Of a DNA stretch of 32,739 bases, positions 22,970-32,324 are shown piece after piece. The notes under the pieces were generated by a model. That model saw only the letters and a program-made list of their open reading frames with translations, ran no database searches and was not told the DNA's origin. The stretch is from positions 1 to 32,739 of the forward strand of contig JBKEDS010000078.1 in NCBI GenBank assembly GCA_047975545.1, read 5' to 3'. The translations under genes were made by a program, and so were the position numbers. The DNA is from JBKEDS01 sp047975545 (GTDB lineage Bacteria; Bacteroidota; Bacteroidia; Flavobacteriales; Flavobacteriaceae). Every line of letters begins with the position of its first letter. Within the stretch, counting starts at the first letter, position 1.

Positions 22970-25400
22970 TTGCTTTAGGTTTCTTTTTAAACGTGTAAAA
23001 CAAGCCAAAAAGCAATAAAATTCCAAGCAAAACCGAACTGCCCAAAGCAATACGGCTTCCTGTTTTTACCACATCGGGGTCGAATTTAAACTCGATTTTA
23101 TGGTTGCCCGCAGGAACAGGCATGCCCCGCAATGTGTAGTTTACCCGCAAATAATTGCTTTCCTTGCCGTCGATATAGGTTTTCCAGCCGTTACCGTAAT
23201 AAATTTCGGAAAACACCACAAAACCGTCATGGCTATTGGTTGTTTCGTAAACCAAATAATTGGGCTGGTGTTTTGTTAGCGTTATGGTTGCCGTGGAATC
23301 GACTTGGTATTCGGATTTCAAATTCTTAAAAAAACCCAAAGCCTTTTGTTCGGTGTAAATCGCTTCGTTTTTATTATTTAAACTATCTAAAGCCAAAATT
23401 TCGTGGTTAGCGGACGGCAATTTAGTTAAGCACTTAACAAACCACGCAGGGCCATTGGCTTGGTCGTTAACATAGGGTACAACGGTTTCGTTTTCGCCTT
23501 GCGCCACGATATATTTGGTGTTAAGCATGTTAAGCACGCTCATATTGTTGTTGGCTACATGAAAATCGAAAACTTCCCTGTACCGTTTTAGTTCGGCAGC
23601 GTTATAGCCGTCCAGCGAATTGTGGAAATACGAAGGCTTGGCACGCCCCGAAACCTTGTCGAAAACCCTAAAATACGATTTATCCTTTAATATTTCCAAA
23701 TCGGCCGCATTGGCTTGAAAGGGCTTGTTTACTTGATTGGCGGGAAGGAAATCGTCGTTATTAACATAACGCCTGTCTACCCCTACCAAGTCGAATAAAA
23801 TTAAAGCGGCAAAAGCTACAATGGTCCATTTTTCTTTCAACTTTTCTTTCAGGAACAAATACAAAATGCCTGCCGAAAGCAGGACCAAAACCAAGGTTCG
23901 TAAAGTATCTTGTGTAAAAAGTGTTTTTCGGTCTTCCTTTAGGGCATCGACAAAATCCTGTCCGTAATATTGGCGGAACAAACCGTCGTTTATGCCCACA
24001 AAATCGAATAGCGACGATTTAAAAAGCAGGAATACCAATGCCAAGCCGCCCATTATTAAAGTTGAAAACTTTAGGGCTTTCAATTTTTCTTCACCTTTTA
24101 AGGTTTTATCGAACCATTTTACCAAAGCAAAAATGGCCAAAGCGGGAACGCACAGTTCCAAAAGCACCTGAATGGAAGTTACCGCCCTAAATTTATTGTA
24201 AAATGGCACATAATCGATAAAAAAGTTGGTTAACCATTCCAGATTTTTTCCGTAGGACAACAATAGCGCAAACACCGAGCCGCCCACGAGCCACCATTTT
24301 ATAGGTCCTTTAACCAAAAACAGCGCCAAGACAAATAAAAATAGTATTACTGCGCCAATGTAGGCCGGCGCCTCGACTATGGGCTGTTGGCCCCAATACA
24401 TGGGTGCATGCTTGGCTTCCTGTGCTGCCTGTGCCGTGGTGGCGCCCAGCTTTCGGTAAGCATTGTAGGTGGCGGAGTTTTTACCGACATCCTCGCCATT
24501 GCCGCCGCCCATAAATCGGGGGATATATAGGTTGAAGGTTTCCCAAAATCCGTAGCTAAATTGCGTGATATAGTCCTTGTCCAATCCCGTTGTTACGGGC
24601 TTTGGCGAACCATCGGGGTTTATGGTTAGCTCGCTTGCGCCCCGGGTACTTTCCTTAACCAGTTCTTGGGTGGCCATAATACCCGTGGCATTTAGGCCAA
24701 TGGCCAAAAGCACGGCCGTTACGCTAATGCCAACCGACTTAAAATAATGTTGCATTTGCTTTTTGCGATAAGCCTCTACTAAGTACGCAATGCCCAAAAT
24801 ACCCACCAAAAATATTAAATAATAGGTCATTTGGTAGTGGTTGGCCACAAGTTCCAGCCCCATGGCCACGGCGGTAAGCAAAAAGCCTATAAAATATTTT
24901 TTTCTGAACGTTAAAATTATACCGCTTAAAACCAATGGCATATAGGCAATGGCAAGTGCCTTGCTGTTATGCCCCACCCCAAGGATAATAATTAAATAGG
25001 TTGAAAAACCAAAGGCCAAAGCCCCCAGGATTGCCAGTTTAAAATCGATTTTCAGCACCAATAAAAGCACATAAAAACTAAATAGGTATAAGAACAAATA
25101 GTCGGCCGGACGGGGCAAAAACCGAAGCGACAAATCCAAACTTTTAATATAATTATACGGATACCTCGCCCCGAGTTGGTAGGTAGGCATGCCCGAAAAT
25201 GCGGCGTTGGTCCAATAGGTTTCCTCGCCCGTGGCGGCCTTAAAATCGTTTTGCTGCTTGCTCATGCCCGTATACTGCATGATGTCGCTTTGGAATATTT
25301 TTTTTCCTTGTAGAACGGGGCTAAAATAAGCTATCGAAAGAACAATAAATCCAAGAACGGCAATAAGGTGCGGAAGTGCTTTTTTTATAGATAACTGCAT
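22962..25400 (-). CDS. YfhO-family multispanning membrane protein
   Basis: An 812-residue protein with ~13 membrane helices in the first two thirds and at the end, and a large extracytoplasmic portion at ~575-780. The opening YFSPVLQGKKIFQSDIMQYTG and FRVFDKVSGRAKPSYFHNSL, NAAELKRYREVFDF match the YfhO family (PF09586), GT-C-like proteins linked to glycosylation of lipoteichoic acid or other glycans in other bacteria. The loop GKSTYWTNAAFSGMP-like segment (EETYWTNAAFSGMPTYQLGA) is typical. It follows DUF4834 by 23 bp and overlaps the glycosyltransferase start. Likely role: periplasmic-side sugar transfer on envelope glycans; exact reaction unknown. Confidence 0.85.
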   Translation of the reverse strand: MQLSIKKALPHLIAVLGFIVLSIAYFSPVLQGKKIFQSDIMQYTGMSKQQNDFKAATGEETYWTNAAFSGMPTYQLGARYPYNYIKSLDLSLRFLPRPADYLFLYLFSFYVLLLVLKIDFKLAILGALAFGFSTYLIIILGVGHNSKALAIAYMPLVLSGIILTFRKKYFIGFLLTAVAMGLELVANHYQMTYYLIFLVGILGIAYLVEAYRKKQMQHYFKSVGISVTAVLLAIGLNATGIMATQELVKESTRGASELTINPDGSPKPVTTGLDKDYITQFSYGFWETFNLYIPRFMGGGNGEDVGKNSATYNAYRKLGATTAQAAQEAKHAPMYWGQQPIVEAPAYIGAVILFLFVLALFLVKGPIKWWLVGGSVFALLLSYGKNLEWLTNFFIDYVPFYNKFRAVTSIQVLLELCVPALAIFALVKWFDKTLKGEEKLKALKFSTLIMGGLALVFLLFKSSLFDFVGINDGLFRQYYGQDFVDALKEDRKTLFTQDTLRTLVLVLLSAGILYLFLKEKLKEKWTIVAFAALILFDLVGVDRRYVNNDDFLPANQVNKPFQANAADLEILKDKSYFRVFDKVSGRAKPSYFHNSLDGYNAAELKRYREVFDFHVANNNMSVLNMLNTKYIVAQGENETVVPYVNDQANGPAWFVKCLTKLPSANHEILALDSLNNKNEAIYTEQKALGFFKNLKSEYQVDSTATITLTKHQPNYLVYETTNSHDGFVVFSEIYYGNGWKTYIDGKESNYLRVNYTLRGMPVPAGNHKIEFKFDPDVVKTGSRIALGSSVLLGILLLFGLFYTFKKKPKASA

Positions 25401-25423
25401 GAAATTAGTTTAAAAAGCGAAAA

Positions 25424-25702
25424 TTAGTCAATTTCTTCGTAATCCACGTATTCGCCAACATCTTTATTGGAGGATTTTTGGTTGGGCATTTTTTCTATGG
25501 TTATTTCGCCTTCTTTTTTTTGTGGTTCCTGTTGCTGCCTAAACGAGCCAAATTGCCCACCAAACCGTTGTTCGGCTTTTTTGGAAATATATTTAAAGAG
25601 TAACGGGGCAAATAACCGCGAAAGGATTTTTAAACCATAATAAATAAGAAGAATAATTAAAATAGTCCGTAAAAAGCCCGTTACCGATGCTTGTTGTAAC
25701 AT
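25424..25702 (-). CDS. DUF4834-family small membrane protein
   Basis: A 92-residue protein with one membrane segment (~10-28, RTILIILLIYYGLKILSRLF) and a charged cytoplasmic tail with QQQEPQKKEGEITIEK and the acidic end EYVDYEEID. This pattern fits the DUF4834 family of Bacteroidota, of unknown function. It is the first gene of the glycan operon (YfhO-type gene 23 bp downstream). A minus-strand TATTTTTG -7 element lies at 25720-25727 but the ATG is only 17 bp away, and no TTG was found at the expected distance. Confidence 0.8.
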   Translation of the reverse strand: MLQQASVTGFLRTILIILLIYYGLKILSRLFAPLLFKYISKKAEQRFGGQFGSFRQQQEPQKKEGEITIEKMPNQKSSNKDVGEYVDYEEID

Positions 25703-25719
25703 ATCATTGTAATTTTCAA

Positions 25720-25727
25720 CAAAAATA
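25720..25727 (-). promoter_or_regulatory. -7 element of the glycan operon promoter (candidate)
   Basis: Minus-strand TATTTTTG fits TAnnTTTG, 17 bp before the DUF4834 start. No -33 TTG at 19 bp. Confidence 0.35.
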
Positions 25728-25781
25728 CAATTCTAAGCCTTTAAAAAACGTTTTAGGATGATAAAAAAACCATAAAATACA

Positions 25782-25789
25782 TATCTTTG
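25782..25789 (+). promoter_or_regulatory. -7 element before the outer-membrane protein gene (candidate)
   Basis: TATCTTTG fits TAnnTTTG and implies a leader of about 50 nt before ATG 25847. No TTG at 19 bp upstream. Confidence 0.45.
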
Positions 25790-25846
25790 AAGCCCTTTTG
25801 AAAATATGCTTATCTATTTCATATTTGAAAACGTAAACAAATATTC

Positions 25847-26761
25847 ATGAAAATTTCACTTAAAAACATATTAACCTTATCCACATTTTTAATCGGTTTT
25901 CAGGCTTTTTGCCAGTATACCGAGGTTATAAACTCCAACCGCCCCGGTGTTTCCCGAAGTGCTTTTTCGGTTGGTACAAACGTATTGCAGTTCGAGGCCG
26001 GCCCTTATATTGTAAACGAAAAACGCACGCCCTACCCCGCTTACAAAATATCTGGTTTTGGGGTGGATTTTGCCACACGCTACGGCCTGCTGTTCGAGGA
26101 GCTTGAAATAAATATGGAAGGCACATTACAAAGCGACACCAAAACGCTTACCTCTACCGTTTCTACGGACGAAAATAGGACAAATTTTAAGTTTTTGGCC
26201 ATTGGTGCAAAATATTTGGTTTTCGACCCCTATAAAAACCCCGAACACGGCAAGCCCAATTTGTACAGTTGGAAAGCCAATCGTGGTTTTCAATGGAAGC
26301 ACTTAATCCCTGCCGTTTCAGTTTATGCGGGCGTTAATTACGATACGGCCGACAACCCCTTTGTTGCACCCGGCGTAGAGGGCTTTAGCCCCAAAATAAT
26401 GGTAGCCACGCAAAACAACTTTAATAACGGTTGGGTGTTTGTAATGAACCTGATTAAAGATAGGATAGGTACCGACCAGTCTGATTTCCAATATATTTTA
26501 ACCCTTACCCATGCCTTTAGCCTTAAATGGGTTGGTTTTGTGGAAACCCAAGGGATTAAAAGCAATTTTTATGCCGATAACCTATTCAGGTTTGGGGGCG
26601 CTTACTTATGGGACAAAAATTTTCAGTTGGATACCGCCCTTACCTTTAACACCAAGGATACGCCATCGGTTTTTAGCGTTAACTTTGGCATGTCGTACCG
26701 ATTGGATTTCCATAAGGACAAAAAGCCCGAGGAAAGCGATAATATTTTTTCGGGGTATTAA
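25847..26761 (+). CDS. outer-membrane beta-barrel protein (transporter-like, PF13557 type)
   Basis: A 304-residue protein with a signal peptide ending about residue 22 (FLIGFQAFCQ) followed by alternating hydrophobic strands with aromatic belts. SNRPGVSRSAFSVGTNVLQF and the C-terminal FSVNFGMSYRLDF resemble the 'transporter' / phenol-degradation MetA-like family (PF13557) of outer-membrane barrels common in Bacteroidota. Substrate and function are unknown. The GNAT-like gene follows after 40 bp, so cotranscription is possible. Confidence 0.75.
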   Translation: MKISLKNILTLSTFLIGFQAFCQYTEVINSNRPGVSRSAFSVGTNVLQFEAGPYIVNEKRTPYPAYKISGFGVDFATRYGLLFEELEINMEGTLQSDTKTLTSTVSTDENRTNFKFLAIGAKYLVFDPYKNPEHGKPNLYSWKANRGFQWKHLIPAVSVYAGVNYDTADNPFVAPGVEGFSPKIMVATQNNFNNGWVFVMNLIKDRIGTDQSDFQYILTLTHAFSLKWVGFVETQGIKSNFYADNLFRFGGAYLWDKNFQLDTALTFNTKDTPSVFSVNFGMSYRLDFHKDKKPEESDNIFSGY

Positions 26762-26801
26762 TTTTTGAAAAAATTTCAACAGTCCAAAACAACCACGCCG
26801 C

Positions 26802-27920
26802 ATGATTACATTAAAAGAAGTAAAAACCAAAAGCGACCTAAAAGTCTTTGTTAAGTTCCCGTTTCAGCTTTATAAGAACTCCAAATATTGGGTGCCGCCT
26901 ATTATAAGCGACGAGATGAAAAGTTTCGACAAAAACGAAAACCCCGTTTTCCGCAATGCTGAAGCTACTTTGTTTTTGGCTTACAAAAACAACACTATTG
27001 TAGGGCGGATTGCGGCTATTGTTAACTGGTTGGAAGTTAACCAACAGAACGTAAAAAAAATGCGCTTTGGTTGGTTCGATTTTATAGACGATTTGGAGGT
27101 TTCCAAAGCCCTTTTGAACAAAGTTGAGGAAATAGGCAAATCGCACAACTTGGAATACGCCGAAGGTCCCGTAGGGTTTTCAAACTTGGACAAGGTCGGG
27201 GTTATGTCCGAGGGGTTCGATACCGTTGCCACCATGATTGGCTGGTACAACCACGCCTACTACATTAAACATTACGAAGCGGCGGGCTATGTGGTTGAAA
27301 AAACATTTTCCGAAAGCCAGTTTTTGGTAAGTGCCGTAGAACCGGCCATGTACACCAAGGTTAGCAAAATTATTAAAACCCGATATGGGGTTAAGTCCCT
27401 TAGTTTTACCAAGACTAAGGACGTTATGCCTTATGTTGACAATATGTTCGATTTGTTTAACACCACTTATGCCAACCTATCGTCGTTTGTGGCTATTACC
27501 GACGAGCAGAAAGTCTATTTTAAAAAGAAATTTATAAGTTTTATAAATCCCGAGTACATCAAATTTGTTTTAGACAAAAACAACGAGCTTATAGGTTTTG
27601 CCATAGTTTTGCCCGGTTTTGCCAAGGCGCTCCAAAAAGCAAAGGGAAAGCTGTTCCCTTTTGGGTTTTGGCATTTGCTACAAGCCAAAAAACATAGTAA
27701 AGAAGCCGTGTTCTACTTAATTGGTATTCATCCCGATTACCAAAACAAAGGCGTGCATGCCTTGATTTTTGAAGAATACCACAAAGTTTTTAAGGCCAAA
27801 GGTGTTGAAACCTGTATACGCACTCCTGAGTTAAAAGAAAACATTGCCATACAACAAATTTGGAAACATTTTAACTCCACGCTGCTTAGAAAACGCAAAA
27901 CTTATAAAAAGGATTTATAG
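26802..27920 (+). CDS. GNAT-fold protein, YghO-like
   Basis: A 372-residue cytoplasmic protein resembling the GNAT-superfamily proteins related to E. coli YghO. The N-terminal part has FPFQLYKNSKYWVPPIISDE and EYAEGPVGFSNLDKVGVMSE; the C-terminal part has the acetyl-CoA-binding-like AVFYLIGIHPDYQNKGVHAL (β4-α3, with a Q-N-K-G variant of the Q/RxxGxG/A motif) and an EEYHKVFKAKG helix. The substrate is unknown. Its stop is only 2 bp from the stop of the converging NlpC/P60-type gene, leaving no room for a terminator between them. Confidence 0.75.
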   Translation: MITLKEVKTKSDLKVFVKFPFQLYKNSKYWVPPIISDEMKSFDKNENPVFRNAEATLFLAYKNNTIVGRIAAIVNWLEVNQQNVKKMRFGWFDFIDDLEVSKALLNKVEEIGKSHNLEYAEGPVGFSNLDKVGVMSEGFDTVATMIGWYNHAYYIKHYEAAGYVVEKTFSESQFLVSAVEPAMYTKVSKIIKTRYGVKSLSFTKTKDVMPYVDNMFDLFNTTYANLSSFVAITDEQKVYFKKKFISFINPEYIKFVLDKNNELIGFAIVLPGFAKALQKAKGKLFPFGFWHLLQAKKHSKEAVFYLIGIHPDYQNKGVHALIFEEYHKVFKAKGVETCIRTPELKENIAIQQIWKHFNSTLLRKRKTYKKDL

Positions 27921-27922
27921 GC

Positions 27923-28672
27923 TTAAACAATTTTTTTTATGACCCTTAGCTTATGGGTGTGCATTTTTTTATCGACATTGTAAATACCCGAATGGTCTAA
28001 TCGGTCTATCCTAACCTTACCGTAAGCGTGTATAATATAGTTGTTTTCCATAATAATGCCTACGTGGGTTATAACGCCTTCGTTATTATCAAAAAAAGCC
28101 AAATCGCCGGGTTCGCTTTCTTCAATAAAACTTAAAGCTTCGCCCTGGGTTGCTTGTTGGTGGGCATGGCGCAGTAATTTGTAACCGTTTAGTTTGTACA
28201 CCATTTGCGTAAATCCGGCAGAATCGATACCAAAAGGCGTTTTTCCGCCCCACAAAAAAGGGGTGTTCAAATACATAAAGGACGTTTGTATTATATTGTT
28301 TTTTGGTATTTGCCCAGTTGTAATATTGCCCTCGTGCTTATGGTTTAAAAAGGATAAACTGTTTAATGTAGCGCCAAGTGTAATAGGGTAAAGTTGCTGG
28401 TTGGAGTCTTCTATAAACTCAACCAAATCGGAAGCCAAAATCGGTGTTTCACTATTAAACAGGTTGTATTGTTCTTCTTTTATTTCAATGTATTGCTTAT
28501 TGTTTATCCAACCTTCACATTTATCGAAAGTAATCCTTATTTTGCTCCATGTTTTACGTTGTTCCAGGATTTTAAAAATGTCGCCATAAAGCACTTGCGA
28601 TATAAGTTCGGTGTTATGGGCGGGCTCGCTCCTTAAAGGTACAATGCTTAAATTACAAATTCCGTACTGCAT
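27923..28672 (-). CDS. NlpC/P60-type (C40) protein with SH3 domain; catalytic Cys replaced by Ser
   Basis: A 249-residue protein without a signal peptide. Residues ~1-65 form a bacterial SH3 domain (WSKIRITFDKCEGWINNKQY). The NlpC/P60 domain spans ~130-240: FLWGGKTPFGIDSAGFTQMV, then EPGDLAFFDNNEGVITHVGI and YIIHAYGKVRIDR. In active family members the first block reads 'GIDCSGF', with Cys as nucleophile of a Cys-His-His triad. Here codons TCT-GCC give Ser151-Ala152; His203 and His215 are kept. A Cys-to-Ser change normally abolishes peptidoglycan peptidase activity, so it may be a binding or regulatory protein. It lies 6 bp after the thiolase stop, in one operon. Confidence 0.85.
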   Translation of the reverse strand: MQYGICNLSIVPLRSEPAHNTELISQVLYGDIFKILEQRKTWSKIRITFDKCEGWINNKQYIEIKEEQYNLFNSETPILASDLVEFIEDSNQQLYPITLGATLNSLSFLNHKHEGNITTGQIPKNNIIQTSFMYLNTPFLWGGKTPFGIDSAGFTQMVYKLNGYKLLRHAHQQATQGEALSFIEESEPGDLAFFDNNEGVITHVGIIMENNYIIHAYGKVRIDRLDHSGIYNVDKKMHTHKLRVIKKIV

Positions 28673-28678
28673 TATGGT

Positions 28679-29857
28679 TTAATTGCGTTCTATAACAATT
28701 GCAGATGCGCCGCCGCCGCCATTACATATAGCGGCAGCACCAATTTTGGCATTGTTTTGTTGTAAAACATGTATTAGTGTAATAATAATCCTAACGCCGG
28801 AACACCCTAAGGGATGCCCTAAGGATACTGCCCCACCGTTAATATTAACTTTATTGTTGTCAAGCCCCAATAATTTAATATTAGCCAGGGCAACTACCGA
28901 AAAGGCTTCGTTAAATTCAAAAAAATCGACATCGGCCAACGAAAGCCCGACTTTGTCCAAGGCTTTGGGCAGCGCCTTGGATGGCGCTGTGGTGAACCAT
29001 TCGGGGGCTTGGGCGGCATCGGCATAGCTTTCTATGGTTGCCAAGGGCGTTAGCCCCAATTGGGTTGCTTTTTCCCTGCTCATTAATACCATAGCTGCGG
29101 CGCCATCGTTTATAGTTGAGGCATTGGCGGCGGTAACGGTACCGTCTTTTGTAAAAGCGGGGCGTAATTGTGGGATTTTTTCAAGGGTTACATTGGTAAA
29201 CTCCTCATCCGTATCAATAATAACGGGGTCGCCTTTTCGTTGGGGAACTTCTACGGCAATAACTTCATTTTTAAATTTTCCCGTTTTCCAAGCTTCGGAG
29301 GACCGTTTGTACGACTGCACGGCATACGCATCCTGCTCTTCCCGGGTAATATTATATGTTTTGGCACAAGTATCGGCAAAAACGCCCATGGCTTCTTGGT
29401 TGTAGACATCGGTAAGGCCGTCTTTTTGCATGCCGTCGGTTAAAGTAGCGGGACCAAACTTAACGCCCGCCCTAACATGCACATAATGCGGTATTAGGCT
29501 CATGTTTTCCATACCCCCGGCAACCACAATAGCGTTATCGCCCAAGGCTATGCTTTGGGCGGCCTGCATAACGGCCTTCATGCCCGAGGCACAAACCTTA
29601 TTTACCGTTGTACAGGGTACGGTATCGGGAATTCCAGCAAAAATAGCAGCTTGTCTTGCGGGGGCTTGTCCCGTTCCGGCCTGCACTACGTTCCCCATTA
29701 TAACTTCGTCCACCAGTTCTGGTTTTAATGCAATTCGGTTTAAGGCTTCCTTTATGGCTACAGCGCCAAGCTTGGGCGCAGGAACGGAAGATAAGGCGCC
29801 CATAAAACTTCCTATTGGCGTTCTTGCCGCAGAAACAATTACAACTTCTTTGTTCAT
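28679..29857 (-). CDS. acetyl-CoA C-acetyltransferase (thiolase II)
   Basis: A 392-residue thiolase that condenses two acetyl-CoA to acetoacetyl-CoA or cleaves the product. Catalytic residues are in place: Cys89 in VNKVCASGMKAVM, His348 in NGGAVSLGHPLGCSG and Cys378 in CNGGGGAS. Length and sequence favour the short-chain biosynthetic/degradative acetyl-CoA acetyltransferase rather than the long-chain FadA type. It is the first gene of a two-gene minus-strand operon with the NlpC/P60-type protein and is divergent from the PgpH-like gene. Its direction of use (ketone/fatty-acid degradation or isoprenoid start) is not shown by context. Confidence 0.93.
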   Translation of the reverse strand: MNKEVVIVSAARTPIGSFMGALSSVPAPKLGAVAIKEALNRIALKPELVDEVIMGNVVQAGTGQAPARQAAIFAGIPDTVPCTTVNKVCASGMKAVMQAAQSIALGDNAIVVAGGMENMSLIPHYVHVRAGVKFGPATLTDGMQKDGLTDVYNQEAMGVFADTCAKTYNITREEQDAYAVQSYKRSSEAWKTGKFKNEVIAVEVPQRKGDPVIIDTDEEFTNVTLEKIPQLRPAFTKDGTVTAANASTINDGAAAMVLMSREKATQLGLTPLATIESYADAAQAPEWFTTAPSKALPKALDKVGLSLADVDFFEFNEAFSVVALANIKLLGLDNNKVNINGGAVSLGHPLGCSGVRIIITLIHVLQQNNAKIGAAAICNGGGGASAIVIERN

Positions 29858-29952
29858 TTACGTTTTGGCTTAGTGCTGCGAAATTAATCATTTTTTAATA
29901 AAAATTAGAACGAATGAATTATTATGAGCCTCCAAAACATCTATAATTTTAT

Positions 29953-29960
29953 TACATTTG
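29953..29960 (+). promoter_or_regulatory. -7 element of the pgpH-like gene promoter
   Basis: TACATTTG fits TAnnTTTG, 16 bp before ATG 29977. No TTG at 19 bp upstream. Confidence 0.45.
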
Positions 29961-29976
29961 ATTTTATTTATTTTGA

Positions 29977-32025
29977 ATGAAGGATTTTGTGAACACGCTA
30001 TACCGAAACCACGGTTTAATATATAAAGGCTTGCTGTTTATTTGCACAACTTTTCTCATTGTGTACTTATTTCCAAAAAGCGGCAAGTTTAAGTATAGTT
30101 TTGAAAAGGGAAAACCTTGGCAGTCCGAAAATTTATATGCCCCCTTCAATTTTGCCATACAAAAATCGGAAACGGAGATAGAAGCCGAAAAAAAACGGAT
30201 TTCGGATCAGGCCGTTCTATATTTCAATGTCGACACTTTGGTTGCCAACAAAGTTACCGAGCTGTACAAACAAGATTTTAATAAAACTTTTCCCGATTCT
30301 ATAAGCAAAAAGCAATTAGATAAACTTTACAAAATAGGCAAAAATATTGTAGCGCAATTGTACGGTTACGGTATTTTAAGGGAAGCGTATAATTTTCCCG
30401 AAAACAAGCCCATGGCCTTATTGGATGGACGAGTTAAAATTAAAGAAGGATTATTTTCCAACTTAATACCGCAAGACCACGTTACCGATGTTATAGACAA
30501 TGTATTGATAAAATCGGATGTATTGGCTTACAAAACCAATTACGCGGCTTTGTTTTTCGATTTAATCGAGCCCAATGTTATTTTCGACGAATCGTTTACC
30601 AATAAAGCCTTAGAAGAAGCCCTGGGGAAAATTGTTTACGCCCGGGGAAGTGTTGAAAAGGAAACCTTGATTATTTCCAAGGGCGAAGTTGTTGATGGCG
30701 ATAAATATCAAATACTAAAATCGCTGCAAGCGGAGTACGAATCGCAGGTATGGAGCAAATCCAACTACAATTGGGTAATATTTGCCTACACGGTATTGGT
30801 GGCCTTGGCGCTTTTAATGCTCTTGTTGTTTTTAAGCAAGTATAGGCCGGAGGTGTTCCAAAACAACACAAAAGTTACCTTTATTTTTTTCAATATCCTA
30901 TTAATTGTTTTTTTAACAACCTTGGTAGTAAATTACAATGTAAAATACATTTATGTTGTTCCTATTTGTATTCTTCCATTAATTTTCAAAGCATTTTTCG
31001 ATGCCCGACTGGGGCTTTTTGCCCATGTTATTACCGTATTGCTTTTGGGGTTTGTTGTACCCAATAGTTACGAGTACATGTTTTTGCAAATAATAGCAGG
31101 CATTGTAACCATTTTAACCGTTTCGGAACTGTACAAACGGGCCAACCTATTTATTTCCGTAGGCCAGATAACCCTTATTTATATAGTGGCCTATTTTGCC
31201 TTTACCGTAATACATGAGGGCAGTCCGGAAAGCATAAAATGGGAAACCTTTATTTGGTTCGCGCTAAGCGGCTTGGCAACGCTTTTTGTCCAGCCTTTAA
31301 TATATGCCTACGAAAAACTGTTCGGACTGGTATCGGACGTATCGTTGCTCGAACTGTCGGACACCAATTCCAAATTGTTAAAAGAACTATCCAATAAAGC
31401 CCCCGGAACGTTCCACCACTCCTTAAACGTGGCCAACCTGGCCGAAGCCTGCGCGCACGAAATTCGGGCCAATGCCATGTTGGTAAGGGTGGGCGCACTA
31501 TACCATGATATAGGTAAAATGAAAAACCCTACTTTTTTTACCGAAAACCAAATATCGGGCATTAACCCGCACGACGAAATGTTGCCCCGGGAAAGTGCCG
31601 AAATAATAATAAACCACGTAATAGACGGTATTGAAATAGCAAAGAAAAACAACCTTCCCGACAGGATTGTAGATTTTATACGTACGCACCACGGCACCAG
31701 CGTTGTGTACTATTTTTACATGAAGGAGAAAAAGGAATTTGAAAACACAAATAAACAAGATTTTAGTTATCCGGGGCCACGGCCTTTTAGCAAGGAAACA
31801 GCTATTTTAATGATGTGCGATAGTGTTGAAGCAGCTTCCAAAAGTTTAAAGGAACCCACTTCTATAAAAATAGATGCGTTTGTTGAAAACATAATAGAAA
31901 AGCAAATAGACGAAGGCCAGTTTTTAAATGCCAATATTACATTTAAGGAAATCCAATCCATTAAAAAAGTGCTAAAGCTCAAGTTAGCAAATATTTATCA
32001 TTTAAGAATTGAATATCCCGAATAA
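29977..32025 (+). CDS. pgpH: 7TM-HD phosphodiesterase, PgpH-like (cyclic di-AMP)
   Basis: A 682-residue inner-membrane protein with the 7TMR-HD layout: one N-terminal helix (~19-36), an extracytoplasmic 7TMR-HDED domain (~45-260), a bundle of about seven helices (~265-435) and a cytoplasmic HD domain. The metal-binding motif is complete: HHSLNVANLAEACAHEI (His480, His481) and VGALYHDIGKMKNPTFF (His510, Asp511), followed by INHVIDGIEIAKKNNLPD and IRTHHGTSVVYYFY. In Firmicutes PgpH hydrolyses cyclic di-AMP to pApA; that activity is expected here by family and not shown directly. No diadenylate cyclase gene is in the window. Confidence 0.92.
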   Translation: MKDFVNTLYRNHGLIYKGLLFICTTFLIVYLFPKSGKFKYSFEKGKPWQSENLYAPFNFAIQKSETEIEAEKKRISDQAVLYFNVDTLVANKVTELYKQDFNKTFPDSISKKQLDKLYKIGKNIVAQLYGYGILREAYNFPENKPMALLDGRVKIKEGLFSNLIPQDHVTDVIDNVLIKSDVLAYKTNYAALFFDLIEPNVIFDESFTNKALEEALGKIVYARGSVEKETLIISKGEVVDGDKYQILKSLQAEYESQVWSKSNYNWVIFAYTVLVALALLMLLLFLSKYRPEVFQNNTKVTFIFFNILLIVFLTTLVVNYNVKYIYVVPICILPLIFKAFFDARLGLFAHVITVLLLGFVVPNSYEYMFLQIIAGIVTILTVSELYKRANLFISVGQITLIYIVAYFAFTVIHEGSPESIKWETFIWFALSGLATLFVQPLIYAYEKLFGLVSDVSLLELSDTNSKLLKELSNKAPGTFHHSLNVANLAEACAHEIRANAMLVRVGALYHDIGKMKNPTFFTENQISGINPHDEMLPRESAEIIINHVIDGIEIAKKNNLPDRIVDFIRTHHGTSVVYYFYMKEKKEFENTNKQDFSYPGPRPFSKETAILMMCDSVEAASKSLKEPTSIKIDAFVENIIEKQIDEGQFLNANITFKEIQSIKKVLKLKLANIYHLRIEYPE

Positions 32026-32050
32026 AAATTAAAAAAAACGCAAAAAATAG

Positions 32051-32081
32051 TTGTTTGGTTATTAAGTAAATATTACATTTG
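32051..32081 (+). promoter_or_regulatory. tRNA operon promoter
   Basis: TTG at 32051-32053, 20 bp, TACATTTG at 32074-32081. Start expected near 32088, about 34 nt before tRNA-Ser. Confidence 0.6.
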
Positions 32082-32121
32082 CAACCGCAAAATATTTGTG
32101 GCGTTCATAGTAAAGGGCTTT

Positions 32122-32205
32122 GGAGAGGTGCCGGAGTGGTAACGGAGCAGATTGCTAATCTGTCAGCGCGTAAGTGCTGCCTGGGTTCGAGTCCCAGTCT
32201 CTCCG
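32122..32205 (+). tRNA. tRNA-Ser (anticodon GCT)
   Basis: A class II tRNA. Acceptor GGAGAGG (32122-32128) pairs with TCTCTCC (32198-32204) with one G-T at the inner end, discriminator G 32205. Anticodon arm GCAGA-TTGCTAA-TCTGT with GCT at 32154-32156 reads AGC/AGU. A long variable arm with CAGC...GCTG follows, then T arm CTGGG-TTCGAGT-CCCAG. CCA is not encoded. Confidence 0.95.
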
Positions 32206-32226
32206 CAATATTTTCAAGATAACCTT

Positions 32227-32301
32227 CGGGGTGTAGCGTAGCCCGGTTATCGCGCCTGCTTTGGGAGCAGGAGGTCGCAGGTTCGAATCCTGCCACCCCG
32301 A
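32227..32301 (+). tRNA. tRNA-Pro (anticodon TGG)
   Basis: Acceptor CGGGGTG (32227-32233) pairs with CACCCCG (32294-32300), discriminator A 32301. Anticodon arm CCTGC-TTTGGGA-GCAGG with TGG at 32262-32264, and T arm GCAGG-TTCGAAT-CCTGC. CCA is not encoded. It lies 21 bp after tRNA-Ser, in the same transcript. Confidence 0.95.
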
Positions 32302-32324
32302 CGAACCTTGTAACAAAGGACATC

